Source: Blastopirellula sp. J2-11 (lineage in GTDB: Bacteria > Planctomycetota > Planctomycetia > Pirellulales > Pirellulaceae). From it: a DNA stretch of 64,000 bases. The stretch spans positions 4,402,001 to 4,466,000 of the forward strand of contig NZ_CP097384.1 in NCBI RefSeq assembly GCF_024584705.1, given 5' to 3'. This document shows positions 52,681-61,071 of this stretch, piece after piece (position 1 is the first letter of the stretch; each line of letters begins with the position of its first letter). Below the pieces are notes generated by a model that was given only the letters and a program-made list of their open reading frames with translations, had not been told where the DNA came from and ran no database searches. Made by a program: the position numbers and the translations under genes.

Positions 52681-52858
52681 GTAGGGTGCGCCTGGACGCA
52701 CCAAACCCTGCCGATAGTCGCCGCTTCCCGCTCACATGGCGACCGAAAATTTAGCCATGACGGAACACTAGTAAGTTGCGTTACCACGCGAATGAATTGG
52801 ACGCCGCTTAGGCAATTCTTGGTGCGTCCAGACGCACCCTACGAAGACGCACCCTACG
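52681..52858. repeat. MITE-like inverted repeat (gtagggtgcgcc...)
   Basis: 24-bp terminal arms, gtagggtgcgcctggacgca at 52681 and its inverse tgcgtccagacgcaccctac ending at 52842, with one mismatch, then a second half arm (gacgcaccctacga, 52845-52858). Non-coding interior of ~115 bp. Confidence 0.85.
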
Positions 52859-52874
52859 ATGACAGACGCTCCGC

Positions 52875-54464
52875 ATGTTGCGGCCCACCATGAATGAGGC
52901 GAATTCCGCTGACTGCACTTCCGCTTCGTCTCCACGACGTGGTTGGATTCCGTTTGCGCTGGAATCGTTAGCGATCACGCTGCTGTTCGCCCTTTACGTT
53001 GCGGCCCTCGGTCCCGAGGTCAACGAACCGCACTATCTCTGCAAAGCCAAGCAGTACTGGAATCCCGCCTGGTTGCCGCACGACTTTTTTCTGTCGGCGC
53101 CGGGCGCTCACTACACGTTCTATTGGACGCTTGGCTGGCTGACCCTCTTCTTTCCGCTGCCGGTCGTCGCTTGGATCGGGCGCGTCATCTCGTGGTTAGC
53201 GTTGGCCGCCGCGTGGAGACGTCTGAGCTTTTTGGTCATTCCACACCGGTGGTGCAGCATCGCCACGGCGGCGATCTGGCTGGTGACGCTGCACTATGGG
53301 CATCTCGCCGGCGAATGGGTCGTCGGCGGCGTTGAAGGGAAAACATTCGCCTATCCCTTTGTCTTGATCGCACTGGGACTAGCGATCCAAAACCGCTGGA
53401 ACCCGGCCTGGGTTTCGTTGGGAATCGCCAGCGCGTTTCATATTTTGGTCGGAGGCTGGGCCGTGGTCGCCCTCGGCGTCGCGTGGCTCTTGGTGGGACG
53501 AAAATCGGCGCCATTTTTGACGATGCTGACGGGCTTGATGGGGGGAGGTCTGATCTCGCTGCTGGGGCTGGTCCCTGCTCTGCTGCTAACGGCCGGACTG
53601 CCTGCCGACATGCAAAGCGAAGCGCACCAGTTGTACGTCTTTTATCGCTTACCGCATCATCTGGTCGTGCATCGGATGGATTCGTTGCGGCAAATCTGCT
53701 TTGGCGCCGTCGCCGCCGGTTGGGCGGTATTCGCCTGGACTTCGCGCCGCAACAGCAGCGCTGTGCTAGTCAACTCTTTTGCCTTCGGCAGCTTGTTGAT
53801 CGCAGCAGCCGGACTGGCGATCGACCAAATCTGCTGCTATTGGTTAGGCGACTACGATCTGGGCGCCAAGCTGCTCCGTTTTTATTGGTTTCGTCTCAGT
53901 GACGTCGCCGTGCCGCTCGCGTTTAGTTTGAGCGTTGGGCTGCGTCTCTTCGTCGCGGAGCAGCAACCGCATCGATCGGCGCTGCGATCCGCATCGATCG
54001 CGGTTGTCTTGTTGGCGACGACGATCGGCTTGGCGCTGCGCGTCCAGTCACGGCTCACTGCGCCGATGCCGCCGGCAGATGAGATGGCTTCGGTCTCGGA
54101 CTACGCCGCCTGGCGAGCGATGTGCGGCTGGATTCGGGAAAACACGTCGGACAGCGCCACCTTTTTGACGCCGCTGAACCAAGGGACGTTCAAGTGGAGC
54201 GCCCAGCGAAGCGAAGTCGTGACGCACAAAGATATTCCGCAAGAAGCGGAAAGCTTGCTCGGCTGGAAAGAGCGCCGCTGGCGCACCAATCGGTACGAAC
54301 GACTAACGACCGATCAGATTCGGATGTTGAGTCGCGACTACCAAATCGACTACGTTGTAGTCGACAAGCAGGCGCGTCCGACCTTTCAAGGTTGGGATTT
54401 CCCGCGCGTTTATCCGGCCGACGAGCATTCCGATTCTCCCTATGAAATCTTTCGCATCCCATAG
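52875..54464 (+). CDS. Polytopic membrane protein
   Basis: 529 residues from ATG 52875 (an ATG at 52890, MNEANSADCT, is an equally good start). About 9-10 hydrophobic helices between residues ~25 and ~395, for example LAITLLFALYVAALG, LSIGIASAFHIL-like and MGGGLISLLGLVPALLLTAG, then a soluble C-terminal domain of ~130 residues (CGWIRENTSDSATFLTPLNQ, IDYVVVDKQARPTFQGWDFP). The layout recalls GT-C-type or DUF6798-like planctomycete membrane proteins, with EVNEPHYLCKAKQYWNPAWL near the first loop. Function not known. Its end overlaps the Nudix gene by 23 nt, so the two are co-transcribed. Confidence 0.75.
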   Translation: MLRPTMNEANSADCTSASSPRRGWIPFALESLAITLLFALYVAALGPEVNEPHYLCKAKQYWNPAWLPHDFFLSAPGAHYTFYWTLGWLTLFFPLPVVAWIGRVISWLALAAAWRRLSFLVIPHRWCSIATAAIWLVTLHYGHLAGEWVVGGVEGKTFAYPFVLIALGLAIQNRWNPAWVSLGIASAFHILVGGWAVVALGVAWLLVGRKSAPFLTMLTGLMGGGLISLLGLVPALLLTAGLPADMQSEAHQLYVFYRLPHHLVVHRMDSLRQICFGAVAAGWAVFAWTSRRNSSAVLVNSFAFGSLLIAAAGLAIDQICCYWLGDYDLGAKLLRFYWFRLSDVAVPLAFSLSVGLRLFVAEQQPHRSALRSASIAVVLLATTIGLALRVQSRLTAPMPPADEMASVSDYAAWRAMCGWIRENTSDSATFLTPLNQGTFKWSAQRSEVVTHKDIPQEAESLLGWKERRWRTNRYERLTTDQIRMLSRDYQIDYVVVDKQARPTFQGWDFPRVYPADEHSDSPYEIFRIP

Positions 54465-55113
54465 CCCCGATTCCTTCGCGTGGATCGATCCGCTTAGCGA
54501 GCAACTCGCCGGCGCCCTCCCCTCGCAACCTTTCCCTGGCCCCCTCTCGCCGCAGTTGGTCTATTCGCGCCACCACGGACCTCCCCGGCATGACGCGCGT
54601 TTGGCCGCGGTCTTGATTCATCTGTTCCCTCACGATGGGGTTTGGTCGTTGCCGCTGGTCCGCCGCGCCGATGTCGGCGACGTCCATTCAGGTCAAATCG
54701 CTTTGCCTGGCGGCATGATCGAAGTCGCCGAAACCGCGGTCGACGCCGCTCGCCGCGAGTTCTTCGAAGAGACCGGAGTCGAAGTCTCCGCCGATCAGAT
54801 CGCTGGCGAACTATCCCCGGTCTATATCTACGTCAGCAATTTTTGGGTTCGCTGCTTTGTGTCGATCGGCGCCGAGGTCACCGCATGGTCCCCTTGCGAT
54901 CGTGAAGTAGCGGAACTCATTTTTCTGCCGATCGCCGACCTGGGAAACGATCAGATTCGTTCAACCATTCAGGTGAATCGCCGCGGACTGCAGCTGACCG
55001 GGCCTGCGTTGGAGATCAGCGGCAGCCAACTTTGGGGAGCGACTTACCACATTTTGATGAACTTCGTCCTGGCCTTGCAGCTGCGGCAAGAGGAATGCCG
55101 AGCCGCTGGCTGA
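54442..55113 (+). CDS. CoA-type Nudix pyrophosphatase
   Basis: 223 residues, start ATG 54442 inside the end of the membrane protein gene. Nudix box GGMIEVAETAVDAARREFFE + ETG is complete (G-x5-E-x7-REFFEETG), preceded by the CoA-Nudix signature VHSGQIALPGG. The family hydrolyses CoA and its derivatives to phosphopantetheine plus 3',5'-ADP. The length is normal for NudL. Translationally coupled to the upstream gene, and 110 bp ahead of argC. Confidence 0.88.
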   Translation: MKSFASHSPDSFAWIDPLSEQLAGALPSQPFPGPLSPQLVYSRHHGPPRHDARLAAVLIHLFPHDGVWSLPLVRRADVGDVHSGQIALPGGMIEVAETAVDAARREFFEETGVEVSADQIAGELSPVYIYVSNFWVRCFVSIGAEVTAWSPCDREVAELIFLPIADLGNDQIRSTIQVNRRGLQLTGPALEISGSQLWGATYHILMNFVLALQLRQEECRAAG

Positions 55114-55223
55114 ACCTTGGCGGCCTCCCCGTGTCTCCCAGGCCACGAAGTTCTATACTGAAGCGAACTAAACAGCGATCGTCCCACTTGGCGGTCTTCT
55201 TCGATTTGGGGAAAGCACGAAAA

Positions 55224-56240
55224 ATGACCATACGCGTTGGCATTCTTGGCGCAACAGGGTACACCGCATTTGAACTCGCGCGGATTTTGCTGCGCCACAG
55301 CGACGTGCAGATTACCGCATTGACGACGCGTCAAGACGATCGCCCGCACGTCTCGTCGGTGCATCCCCAACTCACAGGCCGATTGGATCTTCCGCTGGAG
55401 AATCTATCGCTGGATCAACTCGCCGAACGGTGCGACTGTATTTTCGGCTGTTTGCCGCACGCCGCGTCCGCGGCCGTCGTACCGGGCCTGCTCGAGCGCG
55501 GGATGAAAGTCGTTGATCTGAGCGCCGATTATCGTTTGCGCGATGTCGTCGTCTACGAAAAATGGTACGGCGAGAAACATCCTGATCCGGCGCGGTTGCC
55601 AGAATCGATTTACGGGTTGCCGGAACTGTTTCGAGATCCGATCCGCGGCGCCGACCTGGTCGCCAACCCCGGCTGCTATCCGACTTCCGCTACGCTGGCG
55701 CTGGCTCCGCTGCTCAAAGCCGGCATGATCCAGCCGACCGATATTGTGGTCGACGCCAAAAGCGGCGTCAGCGGCGCCGGGCGAACGCCGAAACTGGGCA
55801 CGCTCTTTCCCGAATGTAACGAGAGCTTCGCGGCTTACGGCGTCGGCACGCATCGCCATACGCCGGAGATTGAACAAAACCTGGGCCAAGCTTCGGGCCA
55901 GACTTGCAGCGTCATTTTCACGCCGCATCTGGTTCCGATGGATCGCGGCATCCTCAGCACGTGCTACGCCAAGCCGACCGCCGCGGTGACGACCGCCGAA
56001 GCGATCGACGCTCTGCGTCAGTTCTACGTCGATGAGCCGTTTGTGCAGGTCGTGGATGGACTGCCGGCGACCAAGCATGTCAGCGGGACGAACTACTGCC
56101 ATCTGACGGCTCGCGTGGTCGGCGAGCGAATCATTGTCCTGTCGGTAATCGACAACCTGATCAAAGGAGCGTCCGGCGCCGCGGTGCAAAACTTCAATTT
56201 GATGTACGATTTTGCCGAGACGACCGCCCTGACGAACTAA
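55224..56240 (+). CDS. argC: N-acetyl-gamma-glutamyl-phosphate reductase
   Basis: 338 residues from ATG 55224 (MTIRVGILGATGYTAFELAR); the frame is open upstream but without similarity. Third step of arginine synthesis. Dinucleotide-binding GATGYTAFEL, the catalytic Cys in VANPGCYPTSATLAL (~residue 149), the HRHTPEIEQNL segment, and the C-terminal NLIKGASGAAVQNFNLM. The length is standard. argJ follows 261 bp later on the same strand, separated by a palindromic repeat. Confidence 0.96.
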   Translation: MTIRVGILGATGYTAFELARILLRHSDVQITALTTRQDDRPHVSSVHPQLTGRLDLPLENLSLDQLAERCDCIFGCLPHAASAAVVPGLLERGMKVVDLSADYRLRDVVVYEKWYGEKHPDPARLPESIYGLPELFRDPIRGADLVANPGCYPTSATLALAPLLKAGMIQPTDIVVDAKSGVSGAGRTPKLGTLFPECNESFAAYGVGTHRHTPEIEQNLGQASGQTCSVIFTPHLVPMDRGILSTCYAKPTAAVTTAEAIDALRQFYVDEPFVQVVDGLPATKHVSGTNYCHLTARVVGERIIVLSVIDNLIKGASGAAVQNFNLMYDFAETTALTN

Positions 56241-56281
56241 CGCGTTCGACTTGGCGATATGGAAAACTTTGCTCCGCATTT

Positions 56282-56437
56282 CTCTTCGTAGCCCGAAGCG
56301 CGAGCGAGGGAAATGCGGTTAAACAAAATGACGAATGTCGAATGAATGATGAGTTCACGAGATTATTCATGCTTCGAGCTTTGTTAGACATTCGTCCTTA
56401 GTCATTCGTCATTTCCCTCGCTCGGGCTACGAAGAGG
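56282..56437. repeat. Palindromic repeat with module A ends between argC and argJ
   Basis: ctcttcgtagcccgaagcgc at the left and ctcgggctacgaagag at the right are inverted copies of module A fused to gcgagggaaatg/catttccctcgc; the interior has a second inverted pair (atgacgaatgtcga / attcgtc...cattcgtcat). Confidence 0.8.
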
Positions 56438-56501
56438 GAAAGCGGTACAAACTTCAAAACATTCACTCGATACCGTTGAAATCAATATAAGTGACGGCGA
56501 A

Positions 56502-57710
56502 ATGGACGAACCCACCAAACAGATCGTGATTCCGGCTGGATTTCGCTTCGCGGGAGTCCATTGCGGACTGAAGCGGAACCCGAACAAGGAAGATATCTCC
56601 TTGATCGTTTGCGACGCGCCGGCGACCGCCGCAGGCGTCTATACCACCAACAAAGTCTTCGCCGCACCCGTTCGTTGGGATCGCAGTCGGACGCCTTCGG
56701 ATAAAATTCGCGCCGTCATCACCAACTCGGGCAACGCCAACGCTTGCACTGGAGAGCAGGGAGAGAAAGACTGCGCCGAGATGGCTGCGATCGTCGCCGA
56801 GCAGATTGGCGCTTCGGCGGACGAAGTCTTGGTGATGTCGACCGGCATCATCGGCGTGCCGCTGCCAATGGAAAAGATTCGCCACGGAATCGCCGCCGCG
56901 GCAGGTCAAACCGGTGTCGAAGCGCCTGCCTTTTTGGAAGCGGCGCGCGGCATTTTGACCACCGACAACGGGATCAAGATCGCTTCGCGCACGGCCGAAA
57001 TCGACGGCCGCACCTTTAAGATCAGCGGCATGTGCAAAGGCGCCGGCATGATCGCCCCCAACATGGCGACCATGCTGGGCATCGTCCTGACCGACGCGCC
57101 CCTTTCGACCGAGCAGACCCAAACGCTGCTCAGCGACGTCGCGGAAGAGACATTCAACTGCATTCGCGTCGACGGGCACATGAGCACCAACGACACGTTG
57201 CTGATGCTGGCCAGCGGCGCCGAAGGAGGCGCTCCGCTCACCGATTCGCAAGTCGCTCAATTGCGATGCGAGCTGAAAGCGGCGTGCGAAGAAATGGCCA
57301 AGCTGATCCCGGCCGACGGCGAAGGGGCGACCCATCTGATCAAGGTGGATGTCGAAGGGTGCGCGACGCGCGAGGATGCCAAGAAGATTGCAATCGAAGT
57401 GGCCGACAGCCCGCTGGTCAAAACGGCGATCACCGGCGGCGACCCCAACTGGGGCCGGATCGTTTCGGCCGTCGGCTATGCCGGCGTGACGTTTGATCCG
57501 CTGAAACTGGAGCTCCGTCTGAATGACATTCTGCTTTATCAGACCGGGACGCCGGTCAAGTTCGACGCGAAGACCGTCTCGAGTTCGATCAAAGGAAGTT
57601 TTGAGACGCACGTCCAACTGACCCTGTTCGAGGGAGACGCCGGCGCACGCGTTTGGGCGAGCGATTTGACGGTCGAGTACGTGAAATTCAACGCCGATTA
57701 CTCGACGTAG
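56502..57710 (+). CDS. argJ: Bifunctional glutamate N-acetyltransferase/ornithine acetyltransferase
   Basis: 402 residues, ATG 56502. Recycles the acetyl group in arginine synthesis (and may make N-acetylglutamate). Autocleavage region CKGAGMIAPNMATMLGIVLT with the nucleophile Thr of MATML near residue 188; oxyanion-hole Thr-Gly region VLVMSTGIIGVPLP; AVITNSGNANACTG near 70; C-terminal NWGRIVSAVGYAGV. Length typical. With argC it supports a cyclic arginine pathway. A 47-bp palindrome arm and an IS follow at once. Confidence 0.96.
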   Translation: MDEPTKQIVIPAGFRFAGVHCGLKRNPNKEDISLIVCDAPATAAGVYTTNKVFAAPVRWDRSRTPSDKIRAVITNSGNANACTGEQGEKDCAEMAAIVAEQIGASADEVLVMSTGIIGVPLPMEKIRHGIAAAAGQTGVEAPAFLEAARGILTTDNGIKIASRTAEIDGRTFKISGMCKGAGMIAPNMATMLGIVLTDAPLSTEQTQTLLSDVAEETFNCIRVDGHMSTNDTLLMLASGAEGGAPLTDSQVAQLRCELKAACEEMAKLIPADGEGATHLIKVDVEGCATREDAKKIAIEVADSPLVKTAITGGDPNWGRIVSAVGYAGVTFDPLKLELRLNDILLYQTGTPVKFDAKTVSSSIKGSFETHVQLTLFEGDAGARVWASDLTVEYVKFNADYST

Positions 57711-57727
57711 TGTTGAAGTCCGAGAGG

Positions 57728-57774
57728 AAAAGGGGGTCAGACCCCAGTTTCGCGGCGAAACTGGGGTCTGACCC
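57728..57774. repeat. GGGGTCAGACCCC-type palindrome interrupted by IS
   Basis: aaaagggggtcagaccccag, tttcgc/gcgaaa centre, ctggggtctgaccc; the rest of the right arm (cccttttcc) is found after the IS at 59353. Removing the IS and one copy of the duplicated gggtctgaccc restores a perfect palindrome of ~26-bp arms. Confidence 0.9.
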
Positions 57775-59341
57775 GAATGGCACGAGCTTAAAGCCTCCGC
57801 CCCAGGATGCGGTAACCGTCGAAAGGTGCTGTCGCAAGATCTTGCGACAGCAGGTGCTCGTCACTGCAACTTAGCGAGATGATTTGAAAAGACGGCGGAG
57901 CTTCGCTGAATTGGTGGTGTAACAATCGCCGTTTCAGGAGGCCCCGCCGTGTCTGATCAGTTTAACGCTTCGCCGCAGGAAGTTCAAAGCAAGTTCCGTA
58001 ACGTTTCGATCTTCGTCAGCGAGTTGCTGCTGCCCAACGGCGTTGTCACCGCGATCTGTCAAGAGATCGGCTTCTCGTTTCGGCAGCGCATCTATTCGCC
58101 GATGGTCGTCGTGTGGATGTTCGTCATGCAGACGCTGTCAGCCGATCATAGTTGTCAGCAAGTCGTCACTCGTCTCAACGCCTGGCGAATGGCGCAGGGG
58201 CTGCCGCGCTGCAGCGGCGACACCACTTCCTATTGCCAAGCGCGGCGCCGCTTGCCGATTGCATTGTTTCAACGACTGCTCGCTTGGACGGCGCGAAAGT
58301 GCGATGAAGCTGGCGTCGGCGATTGGCGGTTCCAGGGACGCGAAGTGGTCATCGTCGACGGCACGACCGTCACGATGGCTGACACCCGCGCGAATCAAAC
58401 CGCCTATCCGCAAATGAAAAGCCAGAAGCCTGGCTGCGGCTTCCCCTTGACGCGGATCGTGCATCTCTTTTCGTTAGCGACCGGCGCGGCGACGATGTTT
58501 GCGATGGGACGTTACGCCGGCAAGGAGACAGGCGAGACGTCACTGTTGCGAACGCTCTTGTCGCAGTTTCACTCGGGAGAAATCGTGCTCGCCGATCGTT
58601 ACTACGCCAGCTTCTGGCTGCTCGCTTTATCGGAACTGCGCGGGATCGATATCGTGGCTCGCGCGCACCATCTTCGCAAAATCGACTTTCGCCGAGGCTT
58701 GCGCCAAGGGGACTGCGATCAGGTCGTGAGCTATTCGAAGCCGCAGCGGCCGACGTGGATGACGCAGCGGGAATATGAAAGCTACCCGTCGTCGATTCTC
58801 GTACGTCACTTGCGATATCAAGTCACGCAGCGCGGATTTCGGACGCGTCAAATCACGTTGGCGACGACGCTGCTACAGGCTGACGTTTATCGAGCGGAAG
58901 ACTTGGCCGATTTGTATCGTCGCCGCTGGCAAGCGGAGTTGCATATCCGGAGCTTGAAAACGCAAATGCAAATGGACCACCTCCGCTGCAAAAGTCCGGC
59001 GATGGTTGTGAAGGAACTTCACTGCCACATGATCGGCTACAATCTGGTGCGGGCCGCGATGCTGGCGACGGCGTTGAAATTTCGCCTGCCTCCGTGGCGG
59101 CTCAGCTTTACCGGAGCGATGCAAGCGATCGAAGAGTTCGCCGCCGCACTCCGCTGGAACACGAAGCAACAAGAGTCCCAGTGGGAAAACCTCTTGCAAA
59201 CGATCCGCCAACTGGAAGTCGGCGCTCGCCCTGACCGGAATGAACCACGAGAACTTAAACGGCGGCCGAAAGCGTATAAACTAATGCAAACGCCTCGAAA
59301 TCGTTACGCAACAGCGGCTTAGAGTTAAGCTCGTGCCATTC
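57775..59341 (+). mobile_element. IS4-family element, 1567 bp (type 1, copy 2)
   Basis: Ends GAATGGCACGAGCTTAA / TTAAGCTCGTGCCATTC, with an 11-bp duplication gggtctgaccc at 57764-57774 and 59342-59352. Contains the 26-bp palindrome (57827-57852) upstream of the transposase. Opposite orientation to the copy at 37864. Confidence 0.95.
57949..59322 (+). CDS. IS4-family transposase (1567-bp element, copy 2)
   Basis: 457 residues, GTG start at 57949 after AGGAGG. Identical protein to 37883-39256. A short inverted pair acggcgg (57890) / ccgccgt (57944) can fold the start codon into a stem with the RBS in the loop. Catalytic motifs VVIVDGTTVTMADT, EIVLADRYYASF and YRRRWQAELHIRSLK intact. Confidence 0.95.
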   Translation: MSDQFNASPQEVQSKFRNVSIFVSELLLPNGVVTAICQEIGFSFRQRIYSPMVVVWMFVMQTLSADHSCQQVVTRLNAWRMAQGLPRCSGDTTSYCQARRRLPIALFQRLLAWTARKCDEAGVGDWRFQGREVVIVDGTTVTMADTRANQTAYPQMKSQKPGCGFPLTRIVHLFSLATGAATMFAMGRYAGKETGETSLLRTLLSQFHSGEIVLADRYYASFWLLALSELRGIDIVARAHHLRKIDFRRGLRQGDCDQVVSYSKPQRPTWMTQREYESYPSSILVRHLRYQVTQRGFRTRQITLATTLLQADVYRAEDLADLYRRRWQAELHIRSLKTQMQMDHLRCKSPAMVVKELHCHMIGYNLVRAAMLATALKFRLPPWRLSFTGAMQAIEEFAAALRWNTKQQESQWENLLQTIRQLEVGARPDRNEPRELKRRPKAYKLMQTPRNRYATAA

Positions 59342-59516
59342 GGGTCTGACCCCCTTTTCCTCTTCCCTTTCTTCTCCTTGCTAGCACTGCATTGCCGGCG
59401 GCGAAATCGCCCTGTCTTCGATTGAGCGATAGCGGTACACTCTCGCATCAGTCGTTGACTTTGCGACGTGCTGCGCCAGCTTGATATATCTTCCGCCTAG
59501 AAGGATGGATCGCCCG

Positions 59517-61058
59517 ATGAGTATGGAAGCCAACCCGCGAAAACTGACCGTCGCTATGATCGTGCGCGATGCGGCTGACACGTTGGCCGCTACGCTCGAC
59601 AGCATCTTAGGGATCGCCGACGAAATCGTATTGGTCGACACCGGCTCGCAGGACGACACCATCGCGATCACCCAATCGCACGGCGTCACGGCGATTGAAC
59701 GAAAATGGGAAGATAGCTTCAGCGCGGCGCGCAACTTCGCACTGACCCAAGTGACCGGCGACTGGGTATTGTGGCTCGATGCGGGCGAAAAGCTGGATGT
59801 CGAAGACGCCCAGAACCTGCGTCAATTTGTCAACGCAGAAGCCGATCCGTCGCTCGCTTACGTGATGATCGTCAAGGTTCCGCAAGCGGCCGGGGGAATT
59901 GGATCCGAACAAATCGGCAAGATTCGCTTGTTGCCAAACAAGGGAAACATACGCTTTGAAGGCCGAGTGCGTGAAACGCCGCTCGTCTCGCTGGCCGAGT
60001 GCGAAATGCAGTTGGCCGCACTTCCCTTTCCGATTCGCCGTGATCTGATCGAACATGATCCGCAGCGCAAGAGCCGTAAAGCGGTTCGCGATATTCAGCT
60101 GGTCAATTTGGAAATCCATGAGATTGGCCCCAGTGCTCGCCTGTTGATCTGCATGGCCGAAGCGATGCAAGCCCTGGGCGATCACAAGAACGCGCTGACG
60201 TTCTATCAACAAGCGGGACAACTCGCCGAGCCAAATTCGACCGACTCGCTCGAATCGTATTACGGCATTTTGACCGCCTTCGACGAACAAGAGAACGGTC
60301 TGGAAAACCAGATTCAGACTTGCCTGGCGGCGCTCGAAACCTATCCGCTCGACGCCCAACTGCTGTGCGCGATGGGCGGCTATCTGCAGTCGCAAGGACA
60401 CTTGGAACTGGCGATTCGCTCGTTTGAAACCGCCTACAAGTATGGCCAGATCAATCCCGAGACCTGGCACATCGAAGACATCGATCAGATCGCCGTTTCG
60501 TGTTATGCATTGGCGACGCAACTCGCCGGCCAGCCGGAGCAGGCCGAAGAGATCTTGAATCAGGCGCTGGTCGAGCACCCCAGCTCGATCCGACTACGTC
60601 GCCAATTGATCGACATGCATGTGAAGTATGCGCGGCGCACCGAAGCGATGAACCAAGTCCAATTGCTCCCCGAGAGCTTCCCCAATCGCGAAGCGTATCG
60701 CAGCGCGGTTCGCGGAGCAGCCGCCGCCGCACAAAAGAACTGGGTCGCCGCTCGACCTTATCTGGAAACCGCTTACCGTAACGGTTGCCGCGAGCCGCTT
60801 TGCCTGCGTTGGCTTAGCATTTCGCTACTAGCGTTGGGTTTGCAAGACGAAGCGATCGAGATCTTGCAAGTCTGGCGCACGCTCGACACGACTTCGCTCG
60901 AACCGCAACAACTGCTCGGTTCGATCGAACAGGCGAACTCGAATCTGACCGTGCCCGGCGAATCGCGCACGATTCGCGTCGACTCGAGCGAAACGTCGTC
61001 GAAGAAAGCCCATGCCGCCGCCGAAGCGGCGACGCAGCGTGATACGAATTGCATCTAA
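59517..61058 (+). CDS. Family 2 glycosyltransferase with TPR repeats
   Basis: 513 residues from ATG 59517 (MSMEANPRKLTVAMIVRDAA); upstream in-frame ATGs at 59481 and 59505 are possible. The N-terminal ~220 residues have the GT-A fold: TVAMIVRDAADTLAATLDSI, EIVLVDTGSQDDT, then VLWLDAGEKLD, where the usual D-x-D reads DAG-E. Relatives (SunS-like) transfer sugars to proteins or lipids. Residues ~225-480 are TPR-type helical pairs (ALGDHKNALTFYQQAGQLAE, SQGHLELAIRSFETAYKYGQ). The tail is Ser/Ala-rich. Cytoplasmic; donor and acceptor unknown. Confidence 0.85.
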   Translation: MSMEANPRKLTVAMIVRDAADTLAATLDSILGIADEIVLVDTGSQDDTIAITQSHGVTAIERKWEDSFSAARNFALTQVTGDWVLWLDAGEKLDVEDAQNLRQFVNAEADPSLAYVMIVKVPQAAGGIGSEQIGKIRLLPNKGNIRFEGRVRETPLVSLAECEMQLAALPFPIRRDLIEHDPQRKSRKAVRDIQLVNLEIHEIGPSARLLICMAEAMQALGDHKNALTFYQQAGQLAEPNSTDSLESYYGILTAFDEQENGLENQIQTCLAALETYPLDAQLLCAMGGYLQSQGHLELAIRSFETAYKYGQINPETWHIEDIDQIAVSCYALATQLAGQPEQAEEILNQALVEHPSSIRLRRQLIDMHVKYARRTEAMNQVQLLPESFPNREAYRSAVRGAAAAAQKNWVAARPYLETAYRNGCREPLCLRWLSISLLALGLQDEAIEILQVWRTLDTTSLEPQQLLGSIEQANSNLTVPGESRTIRVDSSETSSKKAHAAAEAATQRDTNCI

Positions 61059-61071
61059 AGCATGTTGGCCG

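Noticed and set aside
55404-56279. 291-codon minus-strand frame opposite argC
   Set aside because: argC on the plus strand is certain; the reverse frame has no recognisable domain.
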